NCBI GenBank assembly: GCA_964415255.1
Contig: CAYQAC010000063.1
Coordinates: 1-27,674, forward strand
Origin: JAHBVY01 sp964415255
GTDB lineage: Bacteria > Myxococcota_A > Polyangia > Polyangiales > Polyangiaceae
Length of the DNA stretch: 27,674 bases
Direction of reading: 5' to 3'
Under the pieces are notes generated by a model, which had not been told where the DNA came from, ran no database searches, and was given only the letters and a program-made list of their open reading frames with translations. Position numbers and translations under genes: made by a program. Within the stretch, counting starts at the first letter, position 1, and each line of letters begins with the position of its first letter. Positions 21,506-27,674 of this stretch are shown here, in pieces.

Positions 21506-24376
21506 ATGAGTGGTCGCTTGTTCTCCCCGAAGCGTGCAGTAGCAGGCCCGAGCTCCGCCGAGCCGGGCTCCGAGCCGGCTCCCAACATTGGGCTCCGTAA
21601 GGGGCGCGAGGCGGGCGCGCTGATGCTGTTCGCGCTCGCTGTGTTCCTGTGCCTGGCGTTGGCGAGCCTGCGGGTGGACCCGAGCGATCCGTCGCTGACC
21701 GGGGCTGACTGGGTGGGGCCGGTGGGCTCCGCCGTCGCCGGCGTGTTGGTGCGCGCCTTTGGGCTCGTGGCCTGGCTCGTGCCTGTGGAGCTCGCCCTGC
21801 TCAGCGCGCCGCTCTTCACTAAGCGCGCGAACCAGGCGACGGCACTCCGCCTCGCGGGCGATCTGGTGGTGGCCATCGTGCTGTCGGCGTTGGTGCAGGT
21901 CATGGCGCCGGAGCTGCTCGCCTTCGGGCGCTCCCCCTCGGGGGGCAACGTGGGGCTTTTGTTCGGCGAGCTGATGCGCGCCATGTTCTCCACGATGGGC
22001 TCGCTCTTGGTGGGGTTCACCATCGTGGGCCTCATCCTGATCGGGCGCAGCAGCTTCTCGTTCATCCAGCTCTGCTACAAGGCGCTCGCCTTGATGCGTT
22101 TCCTTGGGGAAAAGTCGAAGCTGCTGGGCGCGCGGGTGGTGGCCTCTTGGCGCGAGGCGCAGCTGGTGTACCGCGAGCGCCGGGCGGCGCAGGCAGCGAG
22201 CGCGCCGCGCGTCGCGACGAAGCCTAGCGATGAGGCGATCATCGCGCACTTGGTGGGAGATGAGGCCGACTGGTCACCCCTCGAGGACACCGGCGCGCCG
22301 CCCGTCGCCTTGAGCGAGCAGCTCAGGAGCAACATGCGCTCGCGCGCCGAGCTCGCGCTGTTGGACGAGCCCTTGTTGGCGGCGCCTGCGTCCGAGCGCG
22401 CTGCGCCGGAGGGCGCCGCGCGGGAGGGTGTGCTCGTGAGCAGCGCGCCGAGCCCCACCCCGACGCTGGCTGAGGCGGTGCTGCTGCAAGCGGACGCCGG
22501 GGATTTTGTCAGTGACCTAGACGATGTGGCGCTGAGCGGCCGGGCGGCGCGTGGAGCAGGGCGCGCGGAGGAGCCGAGCCGGGCGGCTCCTGTGGGCGAC
22601 TTGAGCGACGCTGAAGCGGCGCCACGGCTGACACCAACCCCCAGCCCCGAAACGGCCAGCGGCGCCAAGCGCAGCTTGAGCTCGCCTAAGGGCTCCAAGA
22701 GCTCGTCAGTTAAGCGCACTTCATCTGAGGATGCGTCAGGTGAGCTTGCTTTGGTCGAGGCCAGCCCAGCGGCGCCTGCCAAGGCCTCGGCCGAGCCCAC
22801 CATCGTCGACACCAAGCCCGCTCAGCAGGTGGTGCGGGAGCGTCGGATCGCCAAGCGGCGCGCTGGGGCCTATGAGCTGCCCAGCACCGAGCTGCTCGCG
22901 CCCCCGACGGACGAGGTGAAGGACGTCGACAAAGACCGCGTGATCAAGCTGGCGGAGTGCCTGGAGCGCACGCTGGCGGACTACGGCGTGACCGGTAAGG
23001 TGGAGGAGATCCACCCGGGGCCGACGGTGACCACTTACGAGCTGGCGCCGCAAGCGGGCACCAAGGTGAGCAAGGTGGCGGGGCTGAGCGACGACCTGGC
23101 GCTGGGGCTCTCGCGCAAGGTGCGCATCATCGCGCCCATCCCGGGCAAGAGCCGCATCGGCTTCGAGCTTCCAAACGACGAGCGCGTCCCGGTCAACCTG
23201 CGGGAGCTGATCGAGGACAAGCGCTTCGCTAAGCTGGCGGAGAAGGCGCCGCTGCCCGTGGTGCTGGGGCGCGACATCGTCGGGACTCCTTACTATGCCG
23301 ACCTGGCGAGCATGCCGCATGTGATCGTGGCGGGCGCGACCGGCGCCGGTAAGAGCGTGGGGCTCAACGTGATGCTGAGCAGCTTGCTTTACCATCGCTC
23401 GCCGGCGGAGCTGCGGATGCTGATGATCGATCCGAAGGTGGTCGAGCTGGCGCCGTTCGATCGCATCCCTCACCTGCTGCTCCCGGTGGTGACGGACATG
23501 AAGCAGGCGGCCACCGCGCTCAAGTGGGCGGTGGACGAGATGGAGCGCCGCTACCAGCTGTTCGCGAGCGCGGGCACCAAGAACATCTCCACTTACAACC
23601 GCTACGTGGACCGAGTGGTGAGCGGGGAGATCGCGCCGCCCAAGGCGGAGAAGGTGACCGCCCTCACGGCCGAGGGTGATGAGGTGGAGGTCGCGGCGGC
23701 GAAGGAGGGCGGCGACGGCGCGCCGCTGCCCGATCGGCTGCCCTTCATCGTGATCGTGATCGATGAGTTCGCCGACCTGATGATGCAGCAGGGTAAGGAC
23801 GTGGAGGCCGCGGTGGCGCGGCTGGCGCAGAAGGCGCGCGCGGCGGGCATGCACGTGGTGCTGGCGACGCAGCGCCCGAGCGTGGACGTCATCACTGGGA
23901 TGATCAAGGCGAACTTCCCGACGCGCATCGCGTTCCGCGTGGCGCAGAAGGTAGACAGCCGGACGATCTTAGATGAGATGGGCGCCGAGGTGCTGCTCGG
24001 CCGGGGCGACATGCTGGTGAAGATGAACGGCCAGAATGACACGCGTCGGGTCCAGTGTCCGTTCATCAGCGAGGAGGAGGTGGACGCCATCGCGAGCCAC
24101 TGCCGCGCCCAAGGTGAGCCCGCCTATCAGGATGAGATCCTGAAGTCTGCCGAGGAGGAGAGCGAGGACGGCCCAGGGGAGCCGCTTGACTCGCGCTACG
24201 ACGAGGCGGTCCGCATCGTGGCGGAGACCCAGCGCTGCTCCACCTCCTGGCTCCAGCGCAAGATGACGATCGGCTACAATCGAGCCGCGAAGATCGTGGA
24301 GATGATGGAAAAGCAGGGCATCGTGGGCCCCCAGAACGGCGCCAAGGACCGCGAGATTTTGATCTCGGCGCAATAG
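21506..24376 (+). CDS. ftsK: FtsK/SpoIIIE-type DNA translocase
   Basis: A 956-residue septal DNA pump that moves chromosome ends across the closing septum and, in relatives, activates XerCD dimer resolution. Four hydrophobic helices lie in the N-terminal part (about 33-190). A low-complexity Ala/Ser/Glu linker (about 200-460) follows, then the alpha/beta motor. Walker A is AGATGAGKSVGLN (about 608-620), followed by LMIDPKVVEL. Walker B is VIVIDEFADLM (about 747-757), followed by ATQRPSVDVITG. The winged-helix gamma domain that reads polar DNA motifs is at about 888-950 (YDEAVRIV...CSTSWLQRKMTIGYNRAAKIVEMMEKQGIVGP). An insertion of about 25 residues between Walker A and B (TALTAEGDEVEVAAAKEGGDG) is longer than in most relatives. 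ATG at 21506 has GCAGG before it. The next gene starts 26 nt downstream. Confidence 0.97.
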   Translation: MSGRLFSPKRAVAGPSSAEPGSEPAPNIGLRKGREAGALMLFALAVFLCLALASLRVDPSDPSLTGADWVGPVGSAVAGVLVRAFGLVAWLVPVELALLSAPLFTKRANQATALRLAGDLVVAIVLSALVQVMAPELLAFGRSPSGGNVGLLFGELMRAMFSTMGSLLVGFTIVGLILIGRSSFSFIQLCYKALALMRFLGEKSKLLGARVVASWREAQLVYRERRAAQAASAPRVATKPSDEAIIAHLVGDEADWSPLEDTGAPPVALSEQLRSNMRSRAELALLDEPLLAAPASERAAPEGAAREGVLVSSAPSPTPTLAEAVLLQADAGDFVSDLDDVALSGRAARGAGRAEEPSRAAPVGDLSDAEAAPRLTPTPSPETASGAKRSLSSPKGSKSSSVKRTSSEDASGELALVEASPAAPAKASAEPTIVDTKPAQQVVRERRIAKRRAGAYELPSTELLAPPTDEVKDVDKDRVIKLAECLERTLADYGVTGKVEEIHPGPTVTTYELAPQAGTKVSKVAGLSDDLALGLSRKVRIIAPIPGKSRIGFELPNDERVPVNLRELIEDKRFAKLAEKAPLPVVLGRDIVGTPYYADLASMPHVIVAGATGAGKSVGLNVMLSSLLYHRSPAELRMLMIDPKVVELAPFDRIPHLLLPVVTDMKQAATALKWAVDEMERRYQLFASAGTKNISTYNRYVDRVVSGEIAPPKAEKVTALTAEGDEVEVAAAKEGGDGAPLPDRLPFIVIVIDEFADLMMQQGKDVEAAVARLAQKARAAGMHVVLATQRPSVDVITGMIKANFPTRIAFRVAQKVDSRTILDEMGAEVLLGRGDMLVKMNGQNDTRRVQCPFISEEEVDAIASHCRAQGEPAYQDEILKSAEEESEDGPGEPLDSRYDEAVRIVAETQRCSTSWLQRKMTIGYNRAAKIVEMMEKQGIVGPQNGAKDREILISAQ

Positions 24377-24402
24377 CTGTCCCGGGGCGCCGCGGAAGCA
24401 CT

Positions 24403-26742
24403 ATGATGCGCGCGAATGGGCCAGGGGTGATGACAGGAGCCGCGCTGCCATTTGAGGTGCCTACGGCTCGCTCTGACGACGACGACGACGTCGCCTGGGC
24501 GCTGCAGACGGCGCAGGTGCAGTGGGGTCGTGGCGCGTACGCGGACGCGGTGGTGTGGCTGCAGCGGGCCTGCGCCTCCGCGAAGGACATCGGCGCGGCG
24601 GAGCGCGCCGCGCAGATCGAGGAGGCGGTGCAGCAGATCAGCGCCCGGCTGGCTGAGGAGGCGAACCGTGAGTCGGATCCCGACGTGGTCACCTCAGCGC
24701 CGCGCTGGTCGCGGCTGTCGGGTGAGTCGGAGGGTGAGTCAGACGACATTGAGGTGACGGTGGAGGAGCCAGTCGTCGCGCCCCGCCGACCGCCAGCCGA
24801 GCTCGCGGTGACGCTGCAGTCACAGCCAGATGGCGCTGCGGTCAGGTCGGCTGACTTGAATGGGCCGTCGGCGCCGCCGCGCCGCCCCAAGGCGCCCCCG
24901 CCGCCGCCGCGTCGGTCCAGCGTGAACGAGAACATCGCGCCGGAGAGCGCGGACCCGTCACCCGCGCGTGTGGCCCCGGTGAACCCCTTCCTGGAGCCCG
25001 TGCCCGCGACGGTGGAGAGTGCCTTCCCAGCGCCCCCGCCCGCGCCTCAGGGAGGGCCTGAGCGCCTCATCGCGGAGAGCGCGGTTGACAGCCTGCCTGT
25101 CGATAGCCTCATCGCGGAGAGCGCGGTTGAGAGCCTCCCTGTCGATAGCCTCATCGCGGAGAGCGCGGTTGAGAGCTTGGTCGCGGAGAGCCTCGCTGAG
25201 GAGGAGGGCCTCACGGCGCCTCACGAGGGTTTGGGGGTTGGGCAAGGCGCCGCGAAGGCGCCGAGCCAGGCTCCGGAGCGCCTGACGGCGGAGGGCGAGA
25301 CGTCAGGGAGCTTGTTCCCCGAGCACGAGCCAGATACGGGCAGCAGCGCTCCCCCGCCGCTGGTGCTGGCGTCGGAGAGCGAGCTGCGCTTGATGGAGGC
25401 GGAGGCGCTCGCGCCGCTCGCGGAGGAGGAGCTGGCGCCGCTCTCCAGCTTGGACGTGAGCGACGCGCCGGAGGCGACGCCGACCTTAGTGGAGGAAGAG
25501 GAGGCGCCTGTATCGGACAGCCTCCCCGTGGTGCTGCTTGCCAGCCAGCCGGTGAAGGCGGCGCCCCCTGAGGCGCCGGTAGCATCTCCCGTTGAAGTCA
25601 GCGGACCTGACGGAACCGATCTGCGAGACACCTCAGTCGAGCTGGGCGGTGAGCTGCTCGCCAGCGGGACGGCCGCGGCGGAGTCTGCCCTCAAGTGGGC
25701 GGGGCGCGACGCGTCGATCGATGAGCTCTTGGCGGAGCCTGAGCCTGGCGCGCGCTTCGACACCGATCCTGACGGCTTGCGCCCGCTCGAGCCGCTCGAC
25801 GTCGCGCTCATGGAGGCGGCTCCGCCAGCGCTGTCCCCGCTCGAGATCTCCTTGGAAGAGCCGAGTGAGGTGCCCCCCGTGAGCGCGCCGGTTCAAGCGC
25901 AGTCTGGCGTGAAGCCGCTGTCCTCTGAAGTGGCTCAGGAGGCCGCGCCCTCTGAAGTGGCTCAGGAGGCCACGCAGCAAGAGGCGCCTGCTCAGGAGGT
26001 GCTGAGCGCGCCGGTCGTAGGTGGCATCGACTTGATGGAGGTGCGCGGCCTGGAAGATCTCCCCGAGGAGGCGCAGCTCGAGTTGGCAGCGGAGGCGTCG
26101 CTGGTTGAGCTTCAGGCTGAGGAGGAGGTCGGTCAGTTCGAGGTCGCGCTGGTCACCGCTGGGCTGGTCCATGTGATGCCTGCCATTGATGACCTCATCG
26201 CGGCCAGCGCGGGCGTGGGGGAGGTGGTGTTCACCGGTGGGTCGCTGGCCGACGGCGTGGCGCTGCGCGTGGTGGCAGGAGATGAGGGCGCCACGGTGGC
26301 GGTGTGGCGGGGCGGCGCCCTTGAGCACGCCACGGCAGACTGCCCTTGGGTGGCTGACGAGCTGAAGCAGGTGGCGGATAGGCTGCAGGCGCTCGCGGGC
26401 GTGGCGATGGGGCTGCTCGGAGAGCGCCTGGATCCTGCGTTGCGCGAGCAAGTGACCGAGCGCATGCAGGTGCGGCTCTTGCTCGCTGAGGAGGCCCTGG
26501 TGGAGGCTGGCGCGGCGGTGCCTGGGCTGATGATCGTCGGCGCTGGGCGGCTCTTGGTGGAGGGCGGCGGTGAGCTGCTCCCAGGTGAGTTCGTGCTCCC
26601 CGCGCAGATCATCAGCCGCGAGCCTGCGCCGAGCGCGGTGCACGCAGGCCCCGGCGGCGCCCTGGTGCTGATCGGCGAGCCGCACTTGGCGCAAGAGCTG
26701 CTCGTCAGCGTGCCGCCCTTGTTGGAGCTGCTCGTCAGCTGA
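24403..26742 (+). CDS. Large acidic repeat protein with TPR-like N-terminus and cNMP-binding-like C-terminus
   Basis: A 779-residue protein I cannot name. Residues about 28-85 form helices like a TPR or coiled unit (VAWALQTAQVQWGRGAYADAVVWLQRA). The centre (about 100-570) is acidic, Pro/Ala/Glu-rich and low in complexity, with 14-residue repeats (LIAESAVESLPVDS type, about 222-260) and a duplicated SEVAQEA block (about 508-525). Residues about 578-779 look folded: a helix pair surrounded by short beta strands (LMIVGAGRLLVEGGGELLPGEF, SAVHAGPGGALVLIGEPHLAQELL) resembling a degenerate cyclic-nucleotide-binding fold without a clear phosphate-binding motif. No signal peptide or membrane segment, so cytoplasmic. 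It starts 26 nt after ftsK with GGAAG before the ATG (24430 is an alternative start), so it is probably co-transcribed with ftsK. The fold assignment is tentative. Confidence 0.85.
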   Translation: MMRANGPGVMTGAALPFEVPTARSDDDDDVAWALQTAQVQWGRGAYADAVVWLQRACASAKDIGAAERAAQIEEAVQQISARLAEEANRESDPDVVTSAPRWSRLSGESEGESDDIEVTVEEPVVAPRRPPAELAVTLQSQPDGAAVRSADLNGPSAPPRRPKAPPPPPRRSSVNENIAPESADPSPARVAPVNPFLEPVPATVESAFPAPPPAPQGGPERLIAESAVDSLPVDSLIAESAVESLPVDSLIAESAVESLVAESLAEEEGLTAPHEGLGVGQGAAKAPSQAPERLTAEGETSGSLFPEHEPDTGSSAPPPLVLASESELRLMEAEALAPLAEEELAPLSSLDVSDAPEATPTLVEEEEAPVSDSLPVVLLASQPVKAAPPEAPVASPVEVSGPDGTDLRDTSVELGGELLASGTAAAESALKWAGRDASIDELLAEPEPGARFDTDPDGLRPLEPLDVALMEAAPPALSPLEISLEEPSEVPPVSAPVQAQSGVKPLSSEVAQEAAPSEVAQEATQQEAPAQEVLSAPVVGGIDLMEVRGLEDLPEEAQLELAAEASLVELQAEEEVGQFEVALVTAGLVHVMPAIDDLIAASAGVGEVVFTGGSLADGVALRVVAGDEGATVAVWRGGALEHATADCPWVADELKQVADRLQALAGVAMGLLGERLDPALREQVTERMQVRLLLAEEALVEAGAAVPGLMIVGAGRLLVEGGGELLPGEFVLPAQIISREPAPSAVHAGPGGALVLIGEPHLAQELLVSVPPLLELLVS
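25066..25182 (+). repeat. 42-bp tandem repeats in the acidic repeat gene
   Basis: Units start at 25066, 25108 and 25150 with an exact 42-bp period; the third is partial. They encode LIAESAV(D/E)SLPVDS. High DNA identity suggests recent expansion. Confidence 0.9.
25924..25974 (+). repeat. 27-bp direct repeat in the acidic repeat gene
   Basis: TCTGAAGTGGCTCAGGAGGC occurs at 25924 and 25951, giving a duplicated SEVAQEA block. Confidence 0.85.
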
Positions 26743-26792
26743 GCTGACGTAGAGCTCTACGGTGCTGTGAGCCTCCGTTCGCGCCCACGCCG

Positions 26793-26869
26793 CTAGAGCG
26801 GCGATCAGTTTGCCACTAGACGGACCCGGAAAACCGGCCCCATGCGGGGCGAGGGCCCGGTAGCTGTGC
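26793..26869. repeat. Duplicated intergenic element, copy 2
   Basis: The second copy of the element at 21221-21294: the 37-bp core (26793-26829), a CCCC/GGGG mini-hairpin (26838-26849) and TAGCTGTGC (26861-26869). It lies in the gap between the acidic repeat gene and the DUF1566 gene, in the same orientation. Confidence 0.75.
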
Positions 26870-26891
26870 AGCCTAACTGACTAGATAGCCT

Positions 26892-27674
26892 TCAGCGGAC
26901 ACAGCGAGCCCAGTAGGTGCTGGGCGGGGCGCCGAAGTGGGGCGCGCCGCTACTGAAGTCCACGTACCAAACGCCGGACGAAGTGGAGACCGGGGAGGCG
27001 CTCCAGTATTCGTCGCTCCGTGTGTCCGGGAACAGCGTCAGGTTGATGTATGGCGACGCCGTCTTGCGCCCGGGCACCAGGCTGCTCAGCTCGGTCACGG
27101 TGGGCAGGCGCCACCCTGTCTTCCCGTCCAGCGTGAGCCCGTCACAGTAACTGACGGAAGCTGCCTGGGTTAGCCAAGTTGGTGAGGTGCCCCGCTGCCA
27201 CTCAAGACCAGTGGCAGCGTCGAGCACGGTGCCCTCAGTGACTTCGAAGAAGTGGCCGCTCGCTGGGATCGGCCGCTGAGGGGTCGCCGCGGCCACGCAG
27301 CGCACTGACTGGCCGTCTCCAGCGCCTGAACTTGGGTGATGCCAGCAGTGAAGTCGACATACCAAGCCCCAGCGCTCTGACCACTGCTGCGGACCGACGC
27401 GGTCCAGAAGGGGAGGCTCAGGGTGCCTGGGAAGGTGGCCGCATCAATCGCTGGGCTGGCGTGGGTGTAGTCCACCAAGGTCAGCAGCTCCATCCGCGTG
27501 GGTAAGCGCCAGTCGTGGCGGCCGCCCCAGCTGAGCGACTCGCAGGTGCGCACCGCGTCCTCCCACGTTTGCGCTTCAGCGGCCGGCTCCCGTTGCCACT
27601 CGAGGCCCGTCACGTTGTCCACCACGGTCTTCGCGGCGGCGTTCACGGTGTAGCTGAAGGGGTGCCCCGGTGTG
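26892..27674 (-). pseudogene. Frameshifted, 5'-truncated DUF1566 (Lcl-type) repeat protein
   Basis: Two consecutive DUF1566 units in different reading frames of the minus strand. Unit 1 (window edge to about 27306) has TGLEWQRE, DWRLPTRMEL, FWTASVR and WYVDF. Unit 2 (about 27305-26892) has TGLEWQRG, GWRLPTVTEL, YWSASPV, WYVDF and ends ARCVR. The expected unit-1 ending VRCVAAA appears only in the second frame, so one base seems to be missing near 27306-27312. The reading frame stays open to the window edge (HPFSYTVNAAA), so the start is outside. DUF1566 domains occur in secreted proteins, sometimes ligand-binding and C-type-lectin-like; function here is unknown. It could be a true frameshift pseudogene or a sequencing error. 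Confidence 0.75.

Noticed and set aside
21221..22249. Minus-strand frame covering the ftsK start and upstream gap
   Set aside because: It overlaps the clear FtsK N-terminus and has no recognisable domain; the gap part contains the duplicated element instead.
22736..23854. 372-codon open frame antisense to ftsK
   Set aside because: Very His/Arg-rich and confined to the region opposite the conserved FtsK motor; typical of GC-rich antisense frames.
25633..26694. 353-codon open frame antisense to the acidic repeat gene
   Set aside because: Composition (His/Arg/Leu-rich) is that of a complement of GC-rich coding DNA, with no start signal or motif.

Overview
The window is high-GC DNA with the habits of a myxobacterium-like member of the Myxococcota (former Deltaproteobacteria). 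It has many lipoproteins with Gly/Pro/Ala-rich tails, a MopE-like Cys/Asp motif, DUF1566 repeats, an FHA protein, orphan histidine kinases and an ATP synthase F0 operon separate from F1. This is inferred from gene content and base composition; no rRNA or other marker is present, so species and genus cannot be named. I saw no tRNA, rRNA, insertion sequence, prophage or CRISPR array.

Layout. 1-4494: three genes on the minus strand, namely an acylphosphatase translationally overlapping a membrane-anchored HEAT/TPR-like protein, then a large lipoprotein with a MopE-like motif. 4762-9469: a tight plus-strand cluster of a soluble GAF-GAF histidine kinase, a GlpC/HdrB-like Fe-S protein and a membrane HAMP histidine kinase, with no response regulator. 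9485-10474 (minus): a proline-rich outer-membrane beta-barrel protein. 10777-12814 (plus): an F0-only ATP synthase operon (AtpZ-like, AtpI-like, subunit a, subunit c) with a repeat-rich gap before subunit c, which has its own signal peptide. 13125-15293 (minus): a UbiB/ABC1 kinase-like protein behind a TerB-like protein. 15559-16818 (minus): a YkuD L,D-transpeptidase. 17175-18338 (plus): an exported lipoprotein with two sirohydrochlorin-chelatase-like halves joined by a His-Gly repeat. 18414-19286 (minus): a ribbon-helix-helix/FHA fusion. 19375-21084 (minus): a HEAT-like lipoprotein. 21506-26742 (plus): FtsK and a large acidic repeat protein. 26892-27674 (minus): a frameshifted DUF1566 gene running off the edge.

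The strongest candidates for something undescribed are the tandem chelatase-like, His-rich lipoprotein, the kinase / Fe-S protein / kinase operon, and a conserved intergenic element of about 75 nt found in two copies on either side of the ftsK pair. All functional statements come from reading motifs by eye, without database searches.
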